A DNA stretch of 64,000 nucleotides. It comes from Pseudomonas inefficax (lineage in GTDB: Bacteria > Pseudomonadota > Gammaproteobacteria > Pseudomonadales > Pseudomonadaceae). The stretch is from the NCBI RefSeq assembly GCF_900277125.1, contig NZ_OPYN01000108.1, positions 62,001 to 126,000 of the forward strand, in the 5' to 3' direction. Made by a program: the position numbers and the translations under genes. The notes under the pieces were generated by a model that did no database searches, had not been told where the DNA came from, and saw nothing but the letters and a program-made list of their open reading frames with translations. Below are positions 29,164-38,096 of this stretch, one piece after another (position 1 is the first letter of the stretch; every line of letters begins with the position of its first letter).

Positions 29164-31581
29164 TTACGGCAGAGCGTAAGAAATCACGTAGTCGCCACGG
29201 TCAGTCGACTGGCGCGCGCCGCCAGCCGTGATCACCACGTACTGCTTGCCGGTTTTCGGCGAGACGTAGGTCATCGGGCCGCCTTGGCTGCCCACTGGCA
29301 GGCGAGCCTTCCAGATTTCGTTGCCGTTGCTGCTGTCGTAGGCGCGCAGGTAGAAGTCCTGGGTGCCGGCGATGAACACCAGGCCACCCTGGGTAGACAG
29401 GGTGCCGCCGAGGGTCGGCAGGCCGATCTTGATCGGCAGGTGCATGCGGATGCCGAGCGGGCCTGTGTCCTCGACGGTACCCACCGGTACCTGCCACGCC
29501 ACCTGGCGAGTCTTCATGTCGATGGCGGTCAGGGTGCCGAAGGGTGGCGCCTGGCACGGAATGCCGGCCACCGACAGGAAGCGGTTCTTGTTCACCGCAT
29601 ACGGGGTGCCCTTGAGCGGTACTGCGCCCATGCCGGTGTTCAGCGCTTCGCCACCGGAAGCGGCACCGCCCTTGTTTTGCGACGGGATCATCTGGATCCA
29701 CAGGCCCAGGCGCATGTCGTTGACGAAGATGAAACCATGTACCGGGTCGGTGGAAATGCTGCCCCAGTTCATGCCACCCAACGAACCCGGGAAGCTCAGC
29801 GACAGGTCGGTGCCCGGCGCGGTGTACAGGCCGTCGTAGCGCATTTTCTTGAAGTCGATGCGGCACAGCAGCTGGTCGTACGGGGTTGCGCCCCACATGT
29901 CCGATTCGGTCAGGGTCTGCGCGCCGATCTGCGGCATGCCCACCGACTTCGGCTGGGTTGGCGAGTACGGCTCGTTGGGGATGTTGCTTGGCTTGACCGG
30001 TACTTCGTCGACCTGGGTCAGCGGCTTGCCGGTGGCGCGGTCGAGCACGTAGATCTGCCCGGCCTTGGTGCCGATTACCACTGCAGGTACCGACTGGCCG
30101 TCGTCCTTGGTGAAATCGATCAGGCTCGGCTGCATCGGCAGGTCGAAGTCCCAAAGGTCGTTGTGCACGGTCTGGAACACCCACTTCTGGTTGCCGGTGG
30201 TGGCGTCCAGGGCCAGTACCGAAGCGCCATAGGTGTGGTCCAGCTTGCTGCGTTCGACACCGTAGATGTCGGTGGACGACGAGCCCATCGGCAGGAACAC
30301 GGTATTCATCGCCGGGTCGTAGGACATCGGGGCCCAGCTGTTGGGAGTGCTGCGCACATAGGTGCTGTCGCCCTGCGGCGCCTGGCGATCTTCCGGGTTG
30401 CCGGGGTCGAAGGCCCAGCGCATTTCACCCGAGATCACATCGAAACCACGGATCACGCCGCCTGGCATGTCGGTCTGGACGTTGTCGGCGACGCGGCCGC
30501 CAACCACCACGGTGGTACCGGCCATCAGTGGGGCCGAGGACAGCTGGTAGTAGGAGTCCGGCACATCTCCCAGGCCTGCCTTGAGATCGACCTGGCCGTT
30601 GTTGCCGAAGCCCTGGCAGAACTCGCCGGTGTCGGCGTCGACGGCAATCAGGCGGCCATCGATAGTGTTGGTCAGCAGGCGACGCTGGCAGTTGGCACCG
30701 GCCGGTACGCTGGCGACGGTGACTGGCGAGCTGTTCGGCTGGGTGGGCTGGGCGATGGCGGCAGTGGCGTCGAAGTAGGCCATGCCACGGCAACGCTGCC
30801 AGACTTTGGACTGGGCGTTGATCGCGTTCTTCCACAGCTCCTTGCCAGTGTCGGCATCGAGGGCGATCAGGTTGTTGTGCGGCGTACAGATGAACACCTT
30901 GTTGCCGACCTGCAGCGGGGTCAGCTGGTCTTCGGCACCGTTGCCGTCGCTGAGCGCCACGTCACCGGTGTGGTAGGTCCAGGCCACTTTCAGCTTGTTG
31001 ACGTTGTCGCGGTTGATCTGGTCCAGCGCAGCGAAGCGGCTGCCACCCTCGGTGTTGCCGTAGTGGGCCCAGTCCTTCTGCGCCTTGTCGGCCTCGACCG
31101 GGGTCATGCCCGGGCCTTTGCCGGTGGGGGCGACGCTGGGGTGGGCGACGAACATGTTGCCGGCGGCGATCACCAGCAGCACCGCCATCACCCCGGCAAC
31201 GCCATAGGCACCGCGGCCGGCGCTGACACCATTGGCACGGGCCAGCAGCGGGTAGACCAACGCCACCACCATGCCGATTGCGCCGAACATGAACAGGCGC
31301 GAGAACAGTGGCCAGAACACCAGGCCAGCGTCGATCAGCGCCCAGATGGCAGTGCCGACCAGGAATGCCGCGTATAGCCAGGCACCAGCCCGTTTGCGGC
31401 GAGCGATGAGGACGCCGGCGATGGCCATGGCCAGGCCGCCGACCAGGAAGTACCAGGAACCGCCCAGGCCGGCCAGCTTGACGCCGCCCGCAGCCAGGAG
31501 GAGGCCGAGCAGGGCGATGATCACGCCCAGGCCGACCAGGATGATGTTTGTGGCGCCAGAGGCGCGCGGTGTTTCTTTCAT
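29164..31581 (-). CDS. quiA: Membrane-bound PQQ-dependent dehydrogenase, quinate/shikimate (glucose-type family)
   Basis: An 805-residue inner-membrane quinoprotein that oxidises its substrate in the periplasm and passes electrons to ubiquinone. The first about 140 residues form five hydrophobic helices, as in Gcd and QuiA. The PQQ beta-propeller follows, with family blocks DWAHYGNTEGGSRFAALDQI, FICTPHNNLIALDADTGKELW, VHNDLWDFDLPMQP (catalytic Asp region) and AGTQDFYLRAYDSSNGNEIW near the end. ATG 31581 is used because the residues upstream are polar and without signal. It lacks the Gcd-specific N-terminus I would expect, and the neighbouring OprB porin and the P. putida gene order I recall point to quinate dehydrogenase rather than glucose dehydrogenase. 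Substrate is not provable from sequence. Confidence 0.8.
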   Translation of the reverse strand: MKETPRASGATNIILVGLGVIIALLGLLLAAGGVKLAGLGGSWYFLVGGLAMAIAGVLIARRKRAGAWLYAAFLVGTAIWALIDAGLVFWPLFSRLFMFGAIGMVVALVYPLLARANGVSAGRGAYGVAGVMAVLLVIAAGNMFVAHPSVAPTGKGPGMTPVEADKAQKDWAHYGNTEGGSRFAALDQINRDNVNKLKVAWTYHTGDVALSDGNGAEDQLTPLQVGNKVFICTPHNNLIALDADTGKELWKNAINAQSKVWQRCRGMAYFDATAAIAQPTQPNSSPVTVASVPAGANCQRRLLTNTIDGRLIAVDADTGEFCQGFGNNGQVDLKAGLGDVPDSYYQLSSAPLMAGTTVVVGGRVADNVQTDMPGGVIRGFDVISGEMRWAFDPGNPEDRQAPQGDSTYVRSTPNSWAPMSYDPAMNTVFLPMGSSSTDIYGVERSKLDHTYGASVLALDATTGNQKWVFQTVHNDLWDFDLPMQPSLIDFTKDDGQSVPAVVIGTKAGQIYVLDRATGKPLTQVDEVPVKPSNIPNEPYSPTQPKSVGMPQIGAQTLTESDMWGATPYDQLLCRIDFKKMRYDGLYTAPGTDLSLSFPGSLGGMNWGSISTDPVHGFIFVNDMRLGLWIQMIPSQNKGGAASGGEALNTGMGAVPLKGTPYAVNKNRFLSVAGIPCQAPPFGTLTAIDMKTRQVAWQVPVGTVEDTGPLGIRMHLPIKIGLPTLGGTLSTQGGLVFIAGTQDFYLRAYDSSNGNEIWKARLPVGSQGGPMTYVSPKTGKQYVVITAGGARQSTDRGDYVISYALP

Positions 31582-31626
31582 GCCAGGGATCTCAGCAGGT
31601 GGAATGCGCGCAGTGTAATCGCTTAG

Positions 31627-31642
31627 CTTGCTAATTAACAAG
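31627..31642. promoter_or_regulatory. 16-bp imperfect palindrome upstream of quiA
   Basis: CTTGCTAATTAACAAG reads almost the same on both strands (one mismatched pair). It lies 46 bases before the quiA start and overlaps a possible -35 (TTGTTA on the minus strand) with TACACT as a weak -10. A repressor site for quinate-responsive control is a reasonable guess; unproven. Confidence 0.4.
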
Positions 31643-31806
31643 TTGGTACATAATTTTGTGGGGCGGATTGTCGCAGGGCTGCGCGCTACAAGATGTGGCT
31701 AAAAGTCTAGATTACGCTGCTAAAATTGCGCGATAAGCGGAGAGAAGAAAGATTTTGCGTAATATGCGGGCGGCTTGGCGGCGCATGCACAAGCTGCCCG
31801 TAGCCG

Positions 31807-33150
31807 CTATTGGATGGATAGATTGTCCAACGCCATCAACGCGCCGTCTTCCATGCTGCTCATCAGTCTGAGCGTTTCTGGCGCCTCGACTTCCAATGTG
31901 AGGCGCCCCGACTGCATCGGGCCGATATGCTCGTCTTTGACCAGCACAGTTTCACGACCGCTACGCTCTTCGAGCACTACACAGTAGCTATTGCATGCCC
32001 ACGAAAATTCGACCTTGCGAGCCTCTTTGGCATCCACCACTGCATCGATTGGGAAACGCACCAGATTGTCCAGCAGCAGGTAATTGCCAGACAGATGCGG
32101 TATGCCCTGGTCCGCATTACTGATTTCTACCCGTTTCGATACCGAGGTTTCGAAGCCGTACCCGCCAGACACGACATCGAGCGGGGACCCGGTCGGCAAA
32201 TCTTCGAAGTCCACATGCACAGGGAGTGCAACAGAGTCGGCCTGGTCGCTTTCCAGAAAGCTGATGACCGTTGTGTCCTGCGCAAGGACGGGGAAAGCCA
32301 TGCGTATCAGCGGCAAGGTAATCTTGTAGGCCTCGCGGTAGCGTGCCTGGTCCACCCGTGCCTTGGCGCGGGACTCAAGGCTTCGGGCAGGGTAGAAGAA
32401 CGAATGCAGCGGAAGGTCGGCGCCCTCTCCAGTATTCCAGGTTGAAAGCATCAGCTCATTGAAGGTTTCGCGTGCCAGGCCGGTGAGCCCCTGGTGGGCA
32501 TCAAGTGACATTTTGAACCAGGCTGCCGTATCACCACTGCCGTCACGTACGTCCCAACCACACACTTTGCTCAGTGTTGCCGTTCTGCCGTATTTTTCGA
32601 GCCAGTGCGAAGCGCTGTCGATACCGAGTGATTGGCATGTATCGGTATCGGGCTCATCTGGCATTGCGCCGCAACCTTGAAGGGTAGGCCGTTCCCATGT
32701 ATTGGCGTTGATCGGGAAGGTGCACAGTACCTTGATGGTCTTTATCTTGCCGTCGGGAATGGCCTGATTGGGGTAGAAGACAAAGCCATTCCAGTTCTCC
32801 CACGTTCGGCTGAATGTCTGGTCTCGACGCAGCCATGAGAACGAGACCCCTCCCAGGCGTATTGCGCCGGGGCTAGGGTCCCAAGGGTAGAAGGCGGGAT
32901 TGGTATCGGTCGCCCGAAGCAGAATGCCGCTGCACAAGTGTGCGGGCTTGTCGGGTCCTCCACAATCGGCAGAGGTATTCTCGTACCAGGCCTTGAGTTG
33001 GCGCACGGCTTCAGCCCCGGTTGGCCCGAAATTGGCAGCATGATGCACCTGAGGCGGCTTCGCGGTTTCTGGCTGTGAATCGTCGTTGCCGGTGTTGATA
33101 CTGCAGCCTGTCACAACGAGCGCATAGAGTAATACTGGAGCGATACGCAT
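31807..33150 (-). CDS. Lipoprotein with halovibrin (HvnA)-like domain
   Basis: A 447-residue exported lipoprotein. The signal peptide ends in the lipobox VTGC with Cys16. Residues about 45-300 resemble the family annotated as halovibrin HvnA in pseudomonads (recognised from memory): WYENTSADCGG...LCSGILLRAT near the start, GGVSFSWLRRD, IKVLCTFPINANTW and several paired cysteines. Residues from about 310 on (DFEDLPTG...) look like an all-beta C-terminal domain, perhaps for surface or carbohydrate binding. Halovibrins were first described as Vibrio secreted proteins with claimed ADP-ribosyl activity that was later questioned, so no enzyme activity is assigned. Base composition is lower in GC than its neighbours and it has no operon partner, hinting at acquisition. 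Confidence 0.55.
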   Translation of the reverse strand: MRIAPVLLYALVVTGCSINTGNDDSQPETAKPPQVHHAANFGPTGAEAVRQLKAWYENTSADCGGPDKPAHLCSGILLRATDTNPAFYPWDPSPGAIRLGGVSFSWLRRDQTFSRTWENWNGFVFYPNQAIPDGKIKTIKVLCTFPINANTWERPTLQGCGAMPDEPDTDTCQSLGIDSASHWLEKYGRTATLSKVCGWDVRDGSGDTAAWFKMSLDAHQGLTGLARETFNELMLSTWNTGEGADLPLHSFFYPARSLESRAKARVDQARYREAYKITLPLIRMAFPVLAQDTTVISFLESDQADSVALPVHVDFEDLPTGSPLDVVSGGYGFETSVSKRVEISNADQGIPHLSGNYLLLDNLVRFPIDAVVDAKEARKVEFSWACNSYCVVLEERSGRETVLVKDEHIGPMQSGRLTLEVEAPETLRLMSSMEDGALMALDNLSIQ

Positions 33151-33372
33151 GCTTTCGGGTCTCCCAGTCCATTACCTGGTTGGCGTCATCAAGTTCGTTG
33201 ACGCAGCAACCGTTGTGCGCGTTCGATGGACCAAGCGAGACGTGATATTCACTTCACTTTGCGGAGCGCGCAGGCCGAGTATTGGTAGGAGCCTTTCACT
33301 ACACAACTGGCAGAACTGCTAGTTGGCTGCCGTTGTAACCCCAGGTTTCGTATTGCGAATCGGGCAAAACAC

Positions 33373-33726
33373 TCAGAGACTGGGCCAAGGGCTGTCGGCT
33401 CCGTAGAACACTGCCAGCCAGACGGTGGCAGTGCCGGGTGCGGTCCATTCCACGCGGTGGCGATAATGCGGCGGGATGTCCAGGCAATCGCCCGGTGCCA
33501 GCAGGCGGGTGTGGCTCTCGTGTTCGAAGCGCAGGCCGGCGGCGCCACTGAGCAGCACGATCCATTCACCTTCGGCCTGGTCGTACCAGAAACCGGGCGG
33601 GCTGGCCTGGCCGCTGGAGACGATACGTTCAACACGCACGCCCGGGCGGCTGAGCAGTTGGTCGACCCATTCGGAACTGGTGGGGTCGCAAGGGGGCAGG
33701 GCAGTCAGCAGGTTGGTCGGGATCAT
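33373..33726 (-). CDS. Cupin-domain protein
   Basis: A 117-residue single-domain cupin. The two cupin motifs are visible as G...EGEWIVLLSGAAGLRFE and PGDCLDIPPHYRHRVEW, with the metal-type His/Glu positions partly changed (the first motif lacks the HxH pair), so metal binding is doubtful. ATG 33726 has GAGG just upstream on the minus strand; the frame stays open into the divergent LysR promoter but without a better start. It is divergent from the LysR gene at 33844 and may be under its control. Function unknown. Confidence 0.75.
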   Translation of the reverse strand: MIPTNLLTALPPCDPTSSEWVDQLLSRPGVRVERIVSSGQASPPGFWYDQAEGEWIVLLSGAAGLRFEHESHTRLLAPGDCLDIPPHYRHRVEWTAPGTATVWLAVFYGADSPWPSL

Positions 33727-33843
33727 GGAAAACCTCGCTTGGAAGGGGGTGGTTCCACTATGGACGCAATTGCCGTGCGCCGCGCTTCTTGACCAGCCCG
33801 GCTGTTTGTAAGAACTTTCCGGGATTTGGAAGATGGGCAGCAA

Positions 33844-34749
33844 ATGGACAAACTCCTGGCGATGAAGATGTTCGTGGCCACCGTCGATGCCCAAGGCTTT
33901 TCTGCCGCTGCACGCCGGCTCGGGCTGGCGACATCGTCGGTGACGCGCCTGGTCGATGCCCTGGAAGCGGCGTTGGGTGCCACCTTGCTCAACCGCTCCA
34001 CCCGCCAGGTCAGCCTGACCGAGGCCGGCGCCCGTTATTACGAACGTGCGCGGGGTATTTTCGAGTCCCTGGACGAGGCCGATGCCAGCGTCGCCGACCG
34101 CGGCGAGGAGCCTGTCGGTGTACTACGCCTGTGCTTGCCGGTGGAGTTCGGCAGGCGGGTCATCGCCCCGCACCTGGGGCCGTTCCTGGCGCAGCATCCG
34201 GCTCTGGAGCTGGACATCGACCTCAGCGACCGCCTGGATGACCTGCTCGACGGGCGCTATGACCTGTCGATCCGCTTGGGCGACCCCTCGCCCAATGACG
34301 AGCTGGTATGCCGCCAGCTGGGTCGCTTCCAGCGTTGGCTGGTGGCCAGCCCGGCCTACCTGGCCGGGCGTGACGCGCTGGAGCACCCGCGGCAGCTGCT
34401 TGAGCACGCCTGCCTGCGCTTTCGCTACGGGCAGAAAGGGCGCCCCTGGCGCCTGGCACGCGGGCAGGACAGCCTGGAACTGGATGTGAGCGGGCCGTTG
34501 CGCAGTGCCAATGCCGACATGTTGCGCGAAACCGCGCTGGCGGGCAGCGGCATCGCGCTGCTGGCCGACTGGCTGGTGCGCGAGGATGTGGCGGCCGGGC
34601 GCCTGCAGCGGCTATTCCCCGATTGGCAGGCCAGCCCCGGCGCGGCCAATGACAGCATCAACGCGCTATACCTGCCCAACCATCGTGGTTCGCGCCGGGT
34701 CAATGCGTTCATCGACTTTTGCGAAAACCTGTTGTCGCGCAGCACCTAG
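33844..34749 (+). CDS. LysR-family transcriptional regulator
   Basis: A 301-residue LysR regulator. The N-terminal winged helix-turn-helix is clear (MKMFVATVDAQGFSAAARRL, then ATSSVTRLVDALE and STRQVSLTEAGARYYERAR), followed by the periplasmic-binding-like effector domain (GVLRLCLPVEFGRRVIAPHL). This variant (MFV.T.. HTH, short recognition helix) is the CrgA/AaeR-like subgroup. ATG 33844 is preferred over TTG 33826. It is divergent from the cupin gene and lies 105 bases upstream of an MFS transporter in the same direction, the classic place for a regulator of that exporter. A perfect palindrome with a T-N11-A core lies between them. Confidence 0.9.
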   Translation: MDKLLAMKMFVATVDAQGFSAAARRLGLATSSVTRLVDALEAALGATLLNRSTRQVSLTEAGARYYERARGIFESLDEADASVADRGEEPVGVLRLCLPVEFGRRVIAPHLGPFLAQHPALELDIDLSDRLDDLLDGRYDLSIRLGDPSPNDELVCRQLGRFQRWLVASPAYLAGRDALEHPRQLLEHACLRFRYGQKGRPWRLARGQDSLELDVSGPLRSANADMLRETALAGSGIALLADWLVREDVAAGRLQRLFPDWQASPGAANDSINALYLPNHRGSRRVNAFIDFCENLLSRST

Positions 34750-34751
34750 CG

Positions 34752-34766
34752 TTGCGCAGTGCGCAA
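34752..34766. promoter_or_regulatory. Perfect 15-bp palindrome TTGCGCA-G-TGCGCAA (candidate LysR box)
   Basis: It lies 3 bases after the LysR stop and about 88 bases before the MFS start. It contains a T-N11-A core, the usual LysR-type binding signature, so it may be the operator through which the adjacent regulator controls the transporter. It could also be a short hairpin at the end of the LysR message. Confidence 0.5.
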
Positions 34767-34854
34767 AGCCTTGTTGCGCCAGCGCTGGATTCTCGCCAAG
34801 CGTGCGTCTGGGTAAGGTGGCCGGCATATTCCACCCATTGCCGAGGACACTCGC

Positions 34855-36054
34855 ATGACTCCCTCCCTTGCCGCCGTGCAGCCTACAGCCACCGGCCTCA
34901 GCCGGGCCCTGGTCGCCCTGCTGGCGTTCTGCTGCGGCGCGATCGTCGCCAATATCTACTATGCCCAGCCCATCGTCGGGCTGATCGCCCCGGACCTGGG
35001 GCTGTCCACCGAGCATGCCAGCCTCATCGTTTCGCTAACGCAGCTGGGCTATGCCTTGGGCCTGCTGTTGCTGGTACCGCTGGCCGACCTGTTGGAAAAC
35101 CGCCGCTTGATGGTGGCTACTGCCGTGCTGGCCTGTGTCAGCCTGCTGCTGGCGGGGACCAGCAGCAGTGGCCAGGGCCAGCTGTTCCTCGGCTATGCAC
35201 TGCTGATCGGTTTCAGTTCCGTGGCGGTACAGATGCTCATTCCGCTGGCGGCGCACCTGGCGCCGGAGCAGCAGCGTGGGCGGGTGGTCGGCAACATCAT
35301 GGGCGGCCTGCTGCTGGGTATCCTGCTGGCGCGGCCGTTGTCCAGCCTGGTGGCCGACTACTTCGGCTGGCGTGCGGTGTTCATTGGCGCTGCCGTGGTG
35401 ATGCTGGCGATCATCCTGTTGCTGGCCCTGACCTTGCCGCAGCGGGTGCCCGAGCACAAGGCCAGCTATGCCGGGCTGATGCTGTCGCTGCTCACGCTGC
35501 TGCGCCGTTATCCGTTGCTGCGCCAGCGCTCGCTGTACCAGGCATTGATGTTCGCCGCGTTCAGCCTCTACTGGACGGCGGTGCCGATGGCCCTGGCAAC
35601 CCAGCATGGCCTGTCGCAGAGCCAGATCGCGGTATTCGCCCTGGTGGGCGCGGTGGGCGCCGTTGCCGCACCCATGGCCGGCCGTCTGGCCGATGCCGGG
35701 CATGCCCGGGCCGGTTCGCTGCTGGCGTTGTTGCTGGCACCGGCGGCACTGTTGCTGGGGCTGACGGTACCGGGCTACAGCGTGATCGGCCTGGGCCTGA
35801 CCGGCGTGCTGCTGGATTTTGCGGTGCAGATGAACATGGTCATCGGCCAGCGTGAAGTGTACGCGCTGGACCCGGCCAGCCGCGGGCGGCTGAACGCGGT
35901 GTACATGACCAGTATCTTCCTGGGAGGGGCGCTGGGTTCGGCGGTGGCCAGTGCGGTGTTCGGCCAGTTTGGCTGGCAGGGTGTGGCGCTGGTGGGCGCG
36001 GGGCTGCCGCTCGTGGCCTTGATCATCTTCGTCGCCAAAGCGCGCCGGGGTTGA
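34855..36054 (+). CDS. Major facilitator superfamily transporter (DHA1-like drug/metabolite exporter)
   Basis: A 399-residue inner-membrane MFS protein with twelve hydrophobic segments. The motif between helices 2 and 3 (GLLLLVPLADLLENRRLM) is the family motif A in a shortened form, and the N-terminal FCCGAIVANIYYAQPIVGLIA block is typical of the YgaY/YnfM-type bacterial exporters. GAGGA at 34843-34847 precedes ATG 34855 by 7 bases. Encoded after a LysR gene, it is probably an inducible exporter of an aromatic or amino-acid-like compound; substrate unknown. A REP doublet follows. Confidence 0.88.
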   Translation: MTPSLAAVQPTATGLSRALVALLAFCCGAIVANIYYAQPIVGLIAPDLGLSTEHASLIVSLTQLGYALGLLLLVPLADLLENRRLMVATAVLACVSLLLAGTSSSGQGQLFLGYALLIGFSSVAVQMLIPLAAHLAPEQQRGRVVGNIMGGLLLGILLARPLSSLVADYFGWRAVFIGAAVVMLAIILLLALTLPQRVPEHKASYAGLMLSLLTLLRRYPLLRQRSLYQALMFAAFSLYWTAVPMALATQHGLSQSQIAVFALVGAVGAVAAPMAGRLADAGHARAGSLLALLLAPAALLLGLTVPGYSVIGLGLTGVLLDFAVQMNMVIGQREVYALDPASRGRLNAVYMTSIFLGGALGSAVASAVFGQFGWQGVALVGAGLPLVALIIFVAKARRG

Positions 36055-36070
36055 ATGGTAGCGCGGTCAC

Positions 36071-36187
36071 CTGTGGGAGCGGCCTTGCGTCGCGAAAGGG
36101 GTGCGAAGCGCCCCCAGGATCTACGCATCACTTCAGAATTGCCGGGGCCGCTTTGCGGCCCTTTCGCGACGCAAGGCCGCTCCCACA
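36071..36187. repeat. REP doublet, type B variant (gtgggagcggccttgcgtcgcg)
   Basis: Inverted units sit between the convergent MFS and LysE genes, 17 bases from the first stop and 28 from the second. Confidence 0.87.
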
Positions 36188-36214
36188 AAAAACTGCACAC
36201 GCCTGTATCAGACG

Positions 36215-36826
36215 CTACCGCCCAAGCGGCAACGCCACACCAATCACGGCAAACAGGCTGCCGCAGCAGCGGTTGAAGCCCTTGCCGCCCTTGGCCAGCC
36301 ATGGCCGTATGCGAAATGCCAGGCGCGCCAACAGGTATTCGACCAGGAATTCGACACTGGCAAAGGTAGCCGCCATTACCACGAACTGCAGCAGCAACCC
36401 ACGCTGCGGGTCGATGAACTGCGGCAGGAAAGCGCCGTAGAACAGCAACACCTTGGGGTTGGCCATGGCCGACAGCAGGCCTTGGCGGAACAGGCCGGCA
36501 TTGCCCAGCTGCGCGCTTCGCGCGGTCAGTTCCAGGTGCAGGCCCGGGCTGCGCCACAGCTGGATACCCAGCCAGATCAGATAGGCGCCACCCACCCACT
36601 TGAGCACGCTCAGCACCGACGCCGAAGCCTGTAGCAATGCGCTGAGGCCGAACATGGCCAGGGCGATCAGGGCACTGAAGCCAAACACCCCGCCAACGAT
36701 GGTGAACAATGTCCGGCGTGCGCCATACAAGGCACCGTGGGTCAGGGCCAGCAGGCTGTTGGGGCCCGGGGTCAGCGACAGGCCGATGCTCGCCAGCAGG
36801 TAGATGAGCCAAGTGTCGAGTGCCAT
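36215..36826 (-). CDS. LysE/RhtB family amino-acid exporter
   Basis: A 203-residue inner-membrane exporter of amino acids or homoserine-type compounds. The family signature GLSLTPGPNSLLALTHGALYG lies at the first helix, followed by ANPKVLLFYGAFLPQFIDP in the middle and six hydrophobic segments in all. The start ATG 36826 is used because the upstream 20 codons are polar and lack a ribosome site. It is divergent from a GlxA-type regulator at 36926 that may control it. Substrate unknown. Confidence 0.9.
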   Translation of the reverse strand: MALDTWLIYLLASIGLSLTPGPNSLLALTHGALYGARRTLFTIVGGVFGFSALIALAMFGLSALLQASASVLSVLKWVGGAYLIWLGIQLWRSPGLHLELTARSAQLGNAGLFRQGLLSAMANPKVLLFYGAFLPQFIDPQRGLLLQFVVMAATFASVEFLVEYLLARLAFRIRPWLAKGGKGFNRCCGSLFAVIGVALPLGR

Positions 36827-36925
36827 GGGGGAAGTGCCTTGTTGGTGTGGAGGGCGCCAGTCTATGGCGCCGGCCTTGGCCAGCAAGGGTATGATCCGGA
36901 CATTTAATGGTCGTTTCTGGACGCG

Positions 36926-37903
36926 ATGCCAATGCTCCCCGATATCCGCTTGCTGATCTTGCCGTTACCGGATTTTGCCCTGCTGCCGTTCGGTGCCTTT
37001 CTCGACAAGTTGCGTTTCAGTGCCGACGACGAGGACTACAGCCAGCAGCGCTACTGCAGCTGGACCGTGGCGGGGCTGTCCCTCGACCCGGTGCCGTCGA
37101 GCAGTGGCGCGGTGGTGCAGGTCGAGGCCGTCGCAGGCCAGCTCGAGCTGGCCGGTTTCGACTACCTGGTGGTGTTCGGCGGGCGCAACGCCATGGCCAC
37201 CGCCGCGCTGGCGCCTCGCTACCGGGCCTTGCTAAGGCAGGCCGGCAAGGCTGGCGTCAAGCTGGTGGGGATCGACAACGGTGCTTTCCTGTTGGCCGCC
37301 TGCGGGTTGTTGCAGGGGCACAAGGTAGTGGTGCACTGGCGCCACGAAGCCGAATTTCGTGCGGCCTTTCCGCATTTGCAGGTGCTGACCGAGCAGCTGT
37401 ATTGCATCGACGGTAGCCGCATCACCTGCGCCGGCGGCACAGCCGCCATCGACCTGGCCGTCGCGCTGTTGTCACGTGCCTGCGGGCGGACACGGGCGCT
37501 CAAGGGCCTGGCCGACATGCTGGTGGATGAAACCCGCGATAGCCGCCATGCCTTGCGCTCGCTGGAGCTGCCGGCCGGGCAGGGTAGGCAGGTGCAGCGC
37601 GCGCAGGCGTTGATGCGCCATCACCTGGGTACGCCGCTGACCGCGGAGCAGTTGGCGGCAGAGCTGGGCATCAGCCGGCGCCAGCTGGACCGGCAGTTTC
37701 ACGCCAGCCATGGCATGAGCGCCAAGGCCTGGTGGCTGGAGATGCGCCTGCAACAGGCGCGCTGGCGCTTGCTCAATTCCAGCCACAGCCTGGCGCAGAT
37801 TGCCGATGAAGTGGGCCTGGGCGATGCCAGTTACCTGGGCAAGTGCGTGCGGCGACGGTTTGGTTGTACGGCCATTGAACTGCGCTGTCAGGTAGAGAAC
37901 TGA
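36926..37903 (+). CDS. GlxA-type transcriptional regulator (DJ-1/PfpI + AraC HTH)
   Basis: A 325-residue regulator with an N-terminal DJ-1/PfpI-like amidase fold and a C-terminal AraC helix-turn-helix. The first part has the nucleophile-elbow region GIDNGAFLLAACGLLQGHKVVVHWRH, as in ArgR/CdhR/GbdR relatives, where it binds a small ligand rather than acting as an enzyme. The HTH is seen in LTAEQLAAELGISRRQLDRQFHA and SLAQIADEVGLGDASYLGK. Relatives control arginine, carnitine or glycine-betaine use. It is divergent from the LysE exporter with 99 bases between, so the exporter is the obvious target. Two ATG codons (36926, 36932) are possible starts. Confidence 0.88.
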   Translation: MPMLPDIRLLILPLPDFALLPFGAFLDKLRFSADDEDYSQQRYCSWTVAGLSLDPVPSSSGAVVQVEAVAGQLELAGFDYLVVFGGRNAMATAALAPRYRALLRQAGKAGVKLVGIDNGAFLLAACGLLQGHKVVVHWRHEAEFRAAFPHLQVLTEQLYCIDGSRITCAGGTAAIDLAVALLSRACGRTRALKGLADMLVDETRDSRHALRSLELPAGQGRQVQRAQALMRHHLGTPLTAEQLAAELGISRRQLDRQFHASHGMSAKAWWLEMRLQQARWRLLNSSHSLAQIADEVGLGDASYLGKCVRRRFGCTAIELRCQVEN

Positions 37904-37924
37904 ATTCACAAGCGGTCCACGTAC

Positions 37925-38014
37925 CCTGTGGGAGCGGGCTTGCCCGCGAAGAGGACACCGCAGTGGATGGCACGGGCTTCGCCCGTGTTCGCGGGCAAGC
38001 CCGCTCCCACAGGG
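37925..38014. repeat. REP doublet, type A, with a partial third unit to 38064
   Basis: Inverted type A units (37925-37952 and 37986-38014) lie between the GlxA-type gene and the convergent CAP gene; a broken remnant (gttgctcccacaggg) follows at 38049-38063. Confidence 0.82.
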
Positions 38015-38096
38015 ATCGCGCCAGCCTTTAGAAATTGAGCAAGACAGTTGCTCCCACAGGGTCCCTGCTAATTCAATGAGTCCGGTGAGAGCCGGC

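Noticed and set aside
29164..31581. Glucose dehydrogenase gcd
   Set aside because: The family is shared, but the porin context and gene order fit quinate dehydrogenase better; kept as an alternative within the entry.
31807..33150. ADP-ribosyltransferase toxin
   Set aside because: Similarity to halovibrins does not show ADP-ribosylation motifs, and that activity was disputed in the family.
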